This document shows, piece by piece, positions 1 through 11,073 of a stretch of DNA of 64,000 bases. Made by a program: the position numbers and the translations under genes. This stretch comes from Xanthostigma xanthostigma. Lineage: Eukaryota; Arthropoda; Insecta; Raphidioptera; Raphidiidae. The notes beneath the pieces were generated by a model. It made no database searches, had not been told where the DNA came from, and worked only from the letters and a program-made list of their open reading frames with translations. The stretch covers positions 25,669,401 to 25,733,400 of the forward strand of contig OY754472.1 of the NCBI GenBank assembly GCA_963575645.1, given 5' to 3'. Within the stretch, counting starts at the first letter, position 1; every line of letters begins with the position of its first letter.

Positions 1-83
1 TTATAGGCAAAATTGCTTTATTTCATGAGGGTAAGTCTATTTACACTATAACATTCAGGTTTGGATCATTCTCTCATAAGAAA

Positions 84-96
84 ATGCAAACTGCAT
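84..96. other. Central 13-bp dyad ATGCA-AAC-TGCAT
   Basis: A perfect 5-bp inverted repeat with a 3-bp spacer lies just after the aagaaa stretch in this first monomer and in most copies across the window. It is lost in two derived classes: monomers reading atacaaactgcat (for example near 2563, 10644 and 20881) and the gataat class (for example 3711-3735). Short dyads have been proposed as a feature of centromeric satellites that lack a CENP-B box; applying that idea here is inference. Confidence 0.75.
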
Positions 97-120
97 ATTA
101 AACATTATTTTAACGCAGAC

Positions 121-157
121 AAGCAGTTTTTACATGCTTCACGACAATTGCGTGCAA
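121..157. other. Dyad-rich monomer end with state-defining site
   Basis: AAGCA at 121-125 pairs with TGCTT at 135-139 across 9 bases, and TTGC-gt-GCAA at 148-157 is a second short inverted repeat. The second exists only in monomers ending cgacaattgcgtgcaaatg. Monomers ending tatgacaattaggggcaaat or tacgacaattaggtgcaaat lack it. These end types are the easiest way to classify monomers by eye, and the HOR order can be followed with them. Confidence 0.7.
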
Positions 158-2829
158 ATGAGTCCTTATAGGCAAAATTGCTTAATTTTACAAAGGTAAG
201 TCTATTTACACTATAACATTCAGGTTTGGATCATTCTCTCATAAGAAAATGCAAACTACATATTAACCATTATTTTAACGCATACAAGCAGTTTTTACAT
301 GTTTTATGACAATTAGGGGCAAATGAGTCCTTATAGGCAAAATTGCTTTATTTCATGAAGGTAAGTCTATTTACACTATAACATTCAGGTTTGGATCATT
401 CTCTCATAAGAAAATGCAAACTGCATATTAACCATTATTTTATCGCAGACAAGCAGTTTTTACATGCTTCACGACAATTGCGTGCAAATGAGTCCTTATA
501 AACAAAATTGCTTTTTTTTACAATGGAAAGTCTATTTACACTATAACATTCAGGTTTGGATCATTCTCTCTTAAGAAAATGCAAACTGCATATTAACCAT
601 TATTTTAACGCATACAAGCAGTTTTTACATGCTTTATGACAATTAGGGGCAAATGAGTCCTTATAGGCAAATTTCCTTTATTTTATGAAGGTAAGTCTAT
701 TAATTACACTATAACATTCAGGTTTGGATCATTCTCTCATAAGAAAATGCAAACTGCATATTAACCATTATTTAAACGCAGACAAGCAGTTTTTACATGC
801 TTTACGACAATTAGGTGCAAATGAGTCTTTATAGGCAAAATTGCTTTATTTCATGAGGGTAAGTCTATTTTCACTATAACATTCAGGTTTGGACATTCTC
901 TCATAAGAAAATGCAAACTGCATATTTACTATCATTTTCACGCAGACAAGCAGTTTTTACATGCTTCACGACAATTGCGTGCAAATGAGTCCTTATAGGC
1001 AAAATTGCTTTATTTTACAAAGGTTAGTCTATTTACACTATAACATTCAGGTTTGGATCATTCTCTCATAAGAAAATGCAAACTGCATATTAACCATTAT
1101 TTTAACGCAGACAAGCAGTTTTTACATGCTTCACATCAATTGCGTGCAAATGAGTCCTTATAGGCAAAATTGCTTTATTTTACAAAGGTAAGTCTATTTA
1201 CACTATAACATTCAGGTTTGGATCAATCTCTCATAAGAAAATGCAAGCTGCATATTAACTATTATTTTAACGCATACAAGCTGTTTTTACATGCTTTATG
1301 ACAATTAGGTGCAAATGAGTCCTTATAGGCAAAATTGCTTTATTTCATGAGGGTAAGTCTATTTTCACTATTACATTCAGGTTTGGATCATTCTCTCATA
1401 AGAAAATGCAAACTGCATATTTACTATCATTTTCACGCAGACAAGCAGTTTTTACATGTTTTACGACAATAAGGTGCAAATAAGTCTTGATAGGCAAAAT
1501 TGCTTTATTTCATGAGGGTAAGTCTATTTACACTATAACATTCAGGTTTGGATCAATCTCTCATAAGAAAATGCAAACTGCATATTAACCATTATTTAAA
1601 CGCAGACAAGCAGTTTTTACATGCTTTACGACAATTAGGTGCAAATGAGTCTTTATAGGCAAAATTGCTTTATTTCATGAGGGTAAGTCTATTTACACTA
1701 TAACATTCAGGTTTGGATCATTCTTTCATAAGAAAATGCAAACTGCATATTTACTATCATTTTCACGCAGACAAGCAGTTTTTACATGCTTCACGACAAT
1801 TGCGTGCAAATGAGTCGTTATAGGCAAAATTGCTTTATTTTTCAAAGGTAAGTCTATTTACACTATAACATTCAGGTTTGGATCATTCTCTCATAAGAAA
1901 ATGCAAACTGCATATTAACCATTATTTTAACGCAGACAAGCAGTTTTTACATGCTTTACGACAATTGCGTGCAAATAAGTCCTTATAGGCAAAATTGCTT
2001 TATTTTACAAAGGTAAGTCTACTTTCACTATAACATTCAGGTTTGGATCATTCTCTCATAAGAAAATGCAAACTGCATATTAACGATTATTTTAACGCAG
2101 ACAAGCAGTTTTTACATGCTTCACGACAATTGCGTGCAAATGAGTCCTTATAGGTAAAATTGCTTTATTTTACAAAGCTAAGTCCATTTACACTATAACA
2201 TTCAGGTTTGGATCATTTTCTCAAAAGATAATGCAAACTGCATATTAACTATTATTTTAACGCATACAAGCAATTTTTACAAGCTTTATGACAATTAGGT
2301 GCAAATGAGTCCTTACAGGCAAAATTGCTTTATTTTACAAAGGTAAGTCTATTTTCACTATAACATTCAGGTTTGGATCATTCTCTCATAAGAAAATGCA
2401 AACAGCATATTAACCATTATTTAAACGCAGACAAGCAGTTTTTACATGCTTCACGACAATTGCCTGCAAATGAGTCCTTATAGGCAAAATTGCTTTTTTT
2501 TACAAAGGTAAGTCTATTTACACTATAACATTCAGGTTTGGATCATTCTCTCATAAGAAAATACAAACTGCATATTAACCATTATTTAAACGCAGACAAG
2601 CAGTTTTTACATGCTTTACGACAATTAGGTGCAAATGGGTCTTTATAGGCAAAATTGCTTTATTTCATGAGTGTAAGTCTATTTACACTATAACATTCAG
2701 GTTTGGATCATTCTCTCATAAGAAAATGCAAACTGCATATTAACCATTATTTAAACGCAGACAAGCAGTTTTTACATGCTTTACGACAATTGCGTGCAAA
2801 TTAGTCCTTATAGGCAAAATTGCTTTATT

Positions 2830-3770
2830 TCATCAGGGTATGTCTATTTACACTATAACATTCAGGTTTGGATCATCCTCTCATAAGAAAATGCAAACTG
2901 CATATTTACTATTATTTTCACGCAGACAAGCAGTTTTTACATGCTTCACAACAATTGCGTTCAAATGAGTCCTTATAGGCAAAATTGCTTTATTTTACAA
3001 AGGTAAGTCTATTTACACTATAACATTCAGGTTTGGATCATTCTCTCATAAGAAAATGCAAACTGCATATTTACCATTATTTTAACGCAGACAAGCAGTT
3101 TTTACATGCTTTATGACAGTTAGGGGCAAATGAGTCCTTATAGGCAAAATTGCTTTATTTCATGAAGGTAAGTCTATTTACACTATAACATTCAGGTTTG
3201 GATCATTCTCTCATAAGAAAATGCAAACTGCATATTTACTATTATTTTCACGCAGACAAGCAGTTTTTACATGCTTCACGACAATTGCGTGCGAATGAGT
3301 CCTTATAGGCAAAATTGCTTTATTTTACAAAGGTAAGTCTATTTACACTATAACATTCAGGTTTGGATCAATCTCTCATAAGAAAGTGCAAGCTGCATAT
3401 TAACTATTATTTTAACGCATACAAGCTGTTTTTACATGCTTTATGACAATTAGGTGCAAATGAGTCCTTATAGGCAAAATTGCTTAATTTTTATGAGGGT
3501 AAGTCTATTTTCACTATTACATTCAGGTTTGGATCATTCTCTCATAAGAAAATGCAAACTGCATATTTACTATCATTTTCACGCAGACAAGCAGTTTTTA
3601 CATGCTTCAAGACAATTGCGTGCAAATGAGTCCTCATAGGTAAAATTGCTTTATTTTACAAAGGTACGTCCATTTACACTATAACATTCAGGTTGGATCA
3701 TTTTCTCAAAAGATAATGCAAATTGATCATTTCCTATTATTTTCACGCAGACAAGCAGTTTTTACATGCT
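2830..3770 (+). repeat. W module, first complete occurrence
   Basis: This ordered run of monomer variants recurs through the window. It contains atcatcctctc (near 2873), ttcacaacaattgcgttcaa (near 2945), acagttaggggc (near 3116), gcgaatgag (3291), aatctctcataagaaagtgc (near 3370), ttatgagggtaag (near 3490), tcaagacaattg (near 3607) and the first gataat-class monomer (near 3711). Complete or partial copies follow near 7842, 13430, 18840, 28924, 30905, 36681, 38662, 43118, 47574 and 49555. In the last seven it forms the beginning of each large HOR unit. Confidence 0.85.
3711..3735 (+). other. Gataat-class variant: octamer plus TGATCA
   Basis: The usual dyad region is replaced here by sequence carrying ATGCAAAT at 3716-3723, followed directly by the palindrome TGATCA at 3724-3729. 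ATGCAAAT matches the POU-domain octamer; binding is not shown. The class recurs in every HOR type (near 8495, 29810, 31785, 33105, 37565, 39545, 43998, 48455, 50435 and 51425). A sister form reading gataattcaaattgatc lacks the octamer (near 4205, 5528, 8990, 10310, 20545, 32283, 40035 and 62646). Confidence 0.7.
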
Positions 3771-6289
3771 TTGCGACAATTAGGTGCAAATGAGTCCTTA
3801 TAGGCCAAATTGCTTTATTTTCCAAAGGTAAGTCAATTTACACTATAACATTCAGGTTTGGATCATTCTCTCATAAGAAAATGCAAGCTTCATATTAACC
3901 ATTATTTTAACGCTGACAAGCAGTTTTTACATGCTTTATGACAATTAGGGGCAAATGAGTTCTTATAGGCAAAATTGCTTTATTTCATGAAGGTAAGTCT
4001 ATTTACACTATAACATTCAGGTTTGGATCATTCTCTCATAAGAAAATGCAAACTGCATATTAACCATTATTTTAACGCAGACAAGCAGTTTTTACATGCT
4101 TCACGACAATTGCGTGCAAATGAGTCCTTATAGGTAAAATTGCTTTATTTTACAAAGGTAAGTCCATTTACACTATAACATTCAGGTTTGGATCATTTTC
4201 TCAAAAGATAATTCAAATTGATCTTTTCCTCATATTTTCACGCAGACAAGCAGTTTTTACATGCTTTACGACAATTAGGTGCAAATGAGTCCTTATAGGC
4301 AAAATTGCTTTATTTTACAAAGGTTAGTCTATTTTCACTATAACATTCAGGTTTGGATCATTCTCTCATAAGAAAATGCAAACTGCATATTAACTATTAT
4401 TTTAACGCATACAAGCAGTTTTTACAAGATTTATGACAATTAGGTGCAAATGAGTTCTTATAGGCAAAATTGCTTTATTTCATCAGGGTATGTCTATTTA
4501 CACTATAACATTCAGGTTTGGATCATTCTCTCATAAGAAAATGCAAACTGCATATTAACCATTATTTTAACGCATACAAGCAGTTTTTACATGCTTTATG
4601 ACAATTAGAGGCAAATGAGTCCTTATAGGCAAAATTGCTTTATTTCATGAAGGTAAGTCTATTTTTACTATAACATTCAGGTTTGGATCATTCTCTCATA
4701 AGAAAATGCAAACAGCATATAAACCATTATTTTAACGCATACAAGCAGTTTTTACATGCTTTATGACAATTAGGGGCAAATGAGTCCTTATAGGCAAAAT
4801 TGCTTTATTTCATGAAGGTAAGTCTATTTACACTATGACATTCAGGTTTGGATCATTCTCTCATAAGAAAATGCAAACTTCATATTAACCATTATTTTAA
4901 CTCTGACAAGCAGTTTTTACATGCTTTATGACAAATAGGGGCAAATGAGTCCTTATAGGCAAAATTGCTTTATTTCATGAAGGTAAGTCTATTTACACTA
5001 TAACATTCAGGTTTGGATCATTCTCTCATAAGAAAATGCAAACTGCATATTAACCATTATTTTAACGCAGACAAGCAGATTTTACATGCTTCACGACAAT
5101 TGCGTGCAAATTAGTCCTTATAGGCAAAATTGCTTTTTTTTACAAAGGTAAGTCTATTTACACTATAACATTCAGGTTTGGATCATTCTCTCATAAGAAA
5201 ATGCAAGCTTCATATTAACCATTATTTTAACGCTGACAAGCAGTTTTTACATGCTTTATGACAATTAGGGGCAAATGAGTCCTTATAGGCAAAATTGCTT
5301 TATTTCATGAAGGTAAGTCTATTTACACTATAACATTCAGGTTTGGATCATTCTCTCATAAGAAAATGCAAACTGCATATTAACCATTATTTTAACGCAG
5401 ACAAGCAGTTTTTACATGCTTTACGACAATTGCGTGCAAATGAGTCCTTATAGGTAAAATTGCTTTATTTTACAAAGGTAAGTCCATTTACACTATAACA
5501 TTCAGGTTTGGATCATTTTCTCAAAAGATAATTCAAATTGATCATTTCCTATTATTTTCACGCAGACAAGCAGTTTTTACATGCTTTATGACAAATAGGG
5601 GCAAATGAGTCCTTATAGGCAAAATTGCTTTATTTCATGAAGGTAAGTCTATTTACACTATACATTCAGGTTTGGATCATTCTCTCATAAGAAAATGCAA
5701 ACTGCATATTAGCCATTATTTTAACGCAGACAAGCAGATTTTACATGCTTCACGACAATTGCGTGCAAATGAGTCCTTATAGGCAAAATTGCTTTTTTTT
5801 ACAAAGGTAAGTCTATTTACACTATAACATTCAGGTTTGGATCATTCTCTCATAAGAAAATACAAACTGCATATTAACCATTATTTAAACGCAGACAAGC
5901 AGTTTTTACATGCTTTACGACAATTAGGTGCAAATGAGTCTTTATACGCAAAATTGCTTTATTTCATGAGTGTAAGTCTATTTACACTATAACATTCAGG
6001 TTTGGATCATTCTCTCATAAGAAAATGCAAACTGCATATTTCCTATCATTTTCACACAGACAAGCAGTTTTTACATGCTTCACGACAATTGCGTGCAAAT
6101 TAGTCCTTATAGGCAAAATTGCTTTATTTCATCAGGGTATGTCTATTTACACTATAACATTCAGGTTTGGATCATTCTCTCATAAGAAAATGCAAACTGC
6201 ATATTAACCATTATTTTAACGCATACAAACAGTTTTTACATGCTTTATGACAATTAGAGGCAAATGAGTCCTTATAGGCAAAATTGCTT

Positions 6290-9200
6290 TATTTTACAAA
6301 GGTTAGTCTATTTACACTATAACATTCAGGTTTGGATCATTCTCTCATAAGAAAATGCAAACTGCATATTAACCATTATTTTAACGCAGACAAGCAGTTT
6401 TTACATGCTTCACATCAATTGCGTGCAAATGAGTCCTTATAGGCAAAATTGCTTTATTTTACAAAGGTAAGTCTATTTACACTATAACATTCAGGTTTAG
6501 GTCAATCTCTCATAAGAAAATGCAAGCTGCATATTAACTATTATTTTAACGCATACAAGCTGTTTTTACATGCTTTATGACAATTAGGTGCAAATGAGTC
6601 CTTATAGGCAAAATTGCTTTATTTCATGAGGGTAAGTCTATTTTCACTATTACATTCAGGTTTGGATCATTCTCTCATAAGAAAATGCAAACTGCATATT
6701 TACTATCATTTTCACGCAGACAAGCAGTTTTTACATGTTTTACGACAATAAGGTGCAAATAAGTCTTGATAGGCAAAATTGCTTTATTTCATGAGGGTAA
6801 GTCTATTTACACTATAACATTCAGGTTTGGATCAATCTCTCATAAGAAAATGCAAACTGCATATTAACCATTATTTAAACGCAGACAAGCAGTTTTTACA
6901 TGCTTTACGACAATTAGGTGCAAATGAGTCTTTATAGGCAAAATTGCTTTATTTCATGAGGGTAAGTCTATTTACACTATAACATTCAGGTTTGGATCAT
7001 TCTTTCATAAGAAAATGCAAACTGCATATTTACTATCATTTTCACGCAGACAAGCAGTTTTTACATGCTTCACGACAATTGCGTGCAAATGAGTCGTTAT
7101 AGGCAAAATTGCTTTATTTTTCAAAGGTAAGTCTATTTACACTATAACATTCAGGTTTGGATCATTCTCTCATAAGAAAATGCAAACTGCATATTAACCA
7201 TTATTTTAACGCAGACAAGCAGTTTTTACATGCTTTACGACAATTGCGTGCAAATAAGTCCTTATAGGCAAAATTGCTTTATTTTACAAAGGTAAGTCTA
7301 CTTTCACTATAACATTCAGGTTTGGATCATTCTCTCATAAGAAAATGCAAACTGCATATTAACGATTATTTTAACGCAGACAAGCAGTTTTTACATGCTC
7401 CACGACAATTGCGTGCAAATGAGTCCTTATAGGTAAAATTGCTTTATTTTACAAAGCTAAGTCCATTTACACTATAACATTCAGGTTTGGATCATTTTCT
7501 CAAAAGATAATGCAAACTGCATATTAACTATTATTTTAACGCATACAAGCAATTTTTACAAGCTTTATGACAATTAGGTGCAAATGAGTCCTTACAGGCA
7601 AAATTGCTTTATTTTACAAAGGTAAGTCTATTTTCACTATAACATTCAGGTTTGGATCATTCTCTCATAAGAAAATGCAAACAGCATATTAACCATTATT
7701 TAAACGCAGACAAGCAGTTTTTACATGCTTCACGACAATTGCCTGCAAATGAGTACTTATAGGCAAAATTGCTTTTTTTTACAAAGGTAAGTCTATTTAC
7801 ACTATAACATTCAGGTTTGGATCATTCTCTCATAAGAAAATGCAAACTGCATATTTACCATTATTTTAACGCAGACAAGCAGTTTTTACATGCTTTATGA
7901 CAGTTAGGGGCAAATGAGTCCTTATAGGCAAAATTGCTTTATTTCATGAAGGTAAGTCTATTTACACTATAACATTCAGGTTTGGATCATTCTCTCATAA
8001 GAAAATGCAAACTGCATATTTACTATTATTTTCACGCAGACAAGCAGTTTTTACATGCTTCACGACAATTGCGTGCGAATGAGTCCTTATAGGCAAAATT
8101 GCTTTATTTTACAAAGGTAAGTCTATTTACACTATAACATTCAGGTTTGGATCAATCTCTCATAAGAAAGTGCAAGCTGCATATTAACTATTATTTTAAC
8201 GCATACAAGCTGTTTTTACATGCTTTATGACAATTAGGTGCAAATGAGTCCTTATAGGCAAAATTGCTTTATTTTTATGAGGGTAAGTCTATTTTCACTA
8301 TTACATTCAGGTTTGGATCATTCTCTCATAAGAAAATGCAAACTGCATATTTACTATCATTTTCACGCAGACAAGCAGTTTTTACATGCTTCAAGACAAT
8401 TGCGTGCAAATGAGTCCTCATAGGTAAAATTGCTTTATTTTACAAAGGTACGTCCATTTACACTATAACATTCAGGTTGGATCATTTTCTCAAAAGATAA
8501 TGCAAATTGATCATTTCCTATTATTTTCACGCAGACAAGCAGTTTTTACATGCTTTGCGACAATTAGGTGCAAATGAGTCCTTATAGGCCAAATTGCTTT
8601 ATTTTCCAAAGGTAAGTCAATTTACACTATAACATTCAGGTTTGGATCATTCTCTCATAAGAAAATGCAAGCTTCATATTAACCATTATTTTAACGCTGA
8701 CAAGCAGTTTTTACATGCTTTATGACAATTAGGGGCAAATGAGTTCTTATAGGCAAAATTGCTTTATTTCATGAAGGTAAGTCTATTTACACTATAACAT
8801 TCAGGTTTGGATCATTCTCTCATAAGAAAATGCAAACTGCATATTAACCATTATTTTAACGCAGACAAGCAGTTTTTACATGCTTCACGACAATTGCGTG
8901 CAAATGAGTCCTTATAGGTAAAATTGCTTTATTTTACAAAGGTAAGTCCATTTACACTATAACATTCAGGTTTGGATCATTTTCTCAAAAGATAATTCAA
9001 ATTGATCTTTTCCTCATATTTTCACGCAGACAAGCAGTTTTTACATGCTTTACGACAATTAGGTGCAAATGAGTCCTTATAGGCAAAATTGCTTTATTTT
9101 ACAAAGGTTAGTCTATTTTCACTATAACATTCAGGTTTGGATCATTCTCTCATAAGAAAATGCAAACTGCATATTAACTATTATTTTAACGCATACAAGC

Positions 9201-11073
9201 AGTTTTTACAAGATTTATGACAATTAGGTGCAAATGAGTTCTTATAGGCAAAATTGCTTTATTTCATCAGGGTATGTCTATTTACACTATAACATTCAGG
9301 TTTGGATCATTCTCTCATAAGAAAATGCAAACTGCATATTAACCATTATTTTAACGCATACAAGCAGTTTTTACATGCTTTATGACAATTAGAGGCAAAT
9401 GAGTCCTTATAGGCAAAATTGCTTTATTTCATGAAGGTAAGTCTATTTTTACTATAACATTCAGGTTTGGATCATTCTCTCATAAGAAAATGCAAACAGC
9501 ATATAAACCATTATTTTAACGCATACAAGCAGTTTTTACATGCTTTATGACAATTAGGGGCAAATGAGTCCTTATAGGCAAAATTGCTTTATTTCATGAA
9601 GGTAAGTCTATTTACACTATGACATTCAGGTTTGGATCATTCTCTCATAAGAAAATGCAAACTTCATATTAACCATTATTTTAACTCTGACAAGCAGTTT
9701 TTACATGCTTTATGACAAATAGGGGCAAATGAGTCCTTATAGGCAAAATTGCTTTATTTCATGAAGGTAAGTCTATTTACACTATAACATTCAGGTTTGG
9801 ATCATTCTCTCATAAGAAAATGCAAACTGCATATTAACCATTATTTTAACGCAGACAAGCAGATTTTACATGCTTCACGACAATTGCGTGCAAATAAGTC
9901 CTTATAGGCAAAATTGCTTTTTTTTACAAAGGTAAGTCTATTTACACTATAACATTCAGGTTTGGATCATTCTCTCATAAGAAAATGCAAGCTTCATATT
10001 AACCATTATTTTAACGCTGACAAGCAGTTTTTACATGCTTTATGACAATTAGGGGCAAATGAGTCCTTATAGGCAAAATTGCTTTATTTCATGAAGGTAA
10101 GTCTATTTACACTATAACATTCAGGTTTGGATCATTCTCTCATAAGAAAATGCAAACTGCATATTAACCATTATTTTAACGCAGACAAGCAGTTTTTACA
10201 TGCTTTACGACAATTGCGTGCAAATGAGTCCTTATAGGTAAAATTGCTTTATTTTACAAAGGTAAGTCCATTTACACTATAACATTCAGGTTTGGATCAT
10301 TTTCTCAAAAGATAATTCAAATTGATCATTTCCTATTATTTTCACGCAGACAAGCAGTTTTTACATGCTTTATGACAAATAGGGGCAAATGAGTCCTTAT
10401 AGGCAAAATTGCTTTATTTCATGAAGGTAAGTCTATTTACACTATACATTCAGGTTTGGATCATTCTCTCATAAGAAAATGCAAACTGCATATTAGCCAT
10501 TATTTTAACGCAGACAAGCAGATTTTACATGCTTCACGACAATTGCGTGCAAATGAGTCCTTATAGGCAAAATTGCTTTTTTTTACAAAGGTAAGTCTAT
10601 TTACACTATAACATTCAGGTTTGGATCATTCTCTCATAAGAAAATACAAACTGCATATTAACCATTATTTAAACGCAGACAAGCAGTTTTTACATGCTTT
10701 ACGACAATTAGGTGCAAATGAGTCTTTATACGCAAAATTGCTTTATTTCATGAGTGTAAGTCTATTTACACTATAACATTCAGGTTTGGATCATTCTCTC
10801 ATAAGAAAATGCAAACTGCATATTTCCTATCATTTTCACACAGACAAGCAGTTTTTACATGCTTCACGACAATTGCGTGCAAATTAGTCCTTATAGGCAA
10901 AATTGCTTTATTTCATCAGGGTATGTCTATTTACACTATAACATTCAGGTTTGGATCATTCTCTCATAAGAAAATGCAAACTGCATATTAACCATTATTT
11001 TAACGCATACAAACAGTTTTTACATGCTTTATGACAATTAGAGGCAAATGAGTCCTTATAGGCAAAATTGCTT
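6290..11073 (+). repeat. 32-monomer unit, tandem copy 2, three monomers deleted
   Basis: Collinear with copy 1 at offset 5279 until about 7780, then at offset 4784 from about 7842 onward (for example 3291 to 8075 for gcgaatgagt, and 6025 to 10809). The change of 495 bp equals three monomers. Only scattered point differences were noticed between the copies, such as gagtacttat near 7755, gctccacg near 7397 and ctttattttt rather than cttaattttt near 8268. The duplication therefore looks recent relative to monomer-to-monomer divergence. Confidence 0.87.
7781..7841. other. Deletion junction inside 32-monomer copy 2
   Basis: Sequence to the left matches copy 1 near 2495 (eight-T tract before acaaagg). 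Sequence to the right matches copy 1 near 3060 (atgcaaactgcatatttacc). The 495-bp gap removed the start of the W module from this copy. The exact crossover cannot be placed, because the 60 bp between the markers are identical in both parents. Confidence 0.8.

Larger units (their letters stand above)
1..165 (+). repeat. Reference monomer (phase used in this annotation)
   Basis: I number the monomer from ttataggc. Landmarks: GCAA-aa-TTGC at 7-16; a three-state segment at 21-30 (tttcatgagg, tttcatgaag or tttacaaagg); GTAAGT at 31-36; cactataacattcagg at 44-59; GATC at 64-67; the dyad ATGCA-aac-TGCAT at 84-96; a variable stretch at 97-113 (ttaaccattattttaa, tttactatcattttca or ttaaccatttaaa types); cgcagacaagcag at 114-126; AAGCA/TGCTT arms at 121-139; a two-state end at 139-157. 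Base count for this copy is 55 G+C of 165. CpG occurs at 114-115, 142-143 and 151-152. The phase is arbitrary, since a tandem array has no natural start. Confidence 0.95.
1..1010 (+). repeat. Left segment: about six individually diverged monomers
   Basis: These copies carry private changes not propagated into neighbouring units, for example aacaaaattg near 500, ggaaag in place of ggtaag near 527, a 3-bp insertion near 701-703 and a 2-bp deletion (ttggacattc) near 891. The order of variants from about 165 to 1000 is repeated at about 60249-60900 and about 63224-64000. No non-repeat sequence is present. Confidence 0.8.
1011..6289 (+). repeat. 32-monomer unit, tandem copy 1 (5279 bp)
   Basis: Diagnostic variants here recur 5279 bp downstream: aggttagtct at 1021 and 6300, the aagtcttgat variant near 1485 and 6764, acaaagctaagtcc near 2173 and 7452, and gcctgcaaat near 2462 and 7741. 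The boundary is blurred over about 40 bp, because the switch from gaggcaaatg-type to ttacaaagg-type sequence at 6257-6296 lies in conserved sequence. The unit contains the first full W module (about 2830-3770) and several gataat-class monomers (near 3711, 4205 and 5528). Confidence 0.88.

Noticed and set aside
2491..2503. Poly-T tract as a Pol III terminator or SINE tail
   Set aside because: The eight-T stretch (gcttttttttac) is a variant of gctttattttac found in many monomers. No A/B box or SINE body adjoins it.
3454..3639. Recurrent 60-61-codon open frames (also at 6025, 8238, 10809, 12796, 14941, 21046, 29547, 31528 and many more)
   Set aside because: They are the same monomer stretch copied with the repeat, start wherever an ATG variant occurs, end at variant stops, have no upstream context of their own and match no protein family I know. 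They are not annotated as genes.
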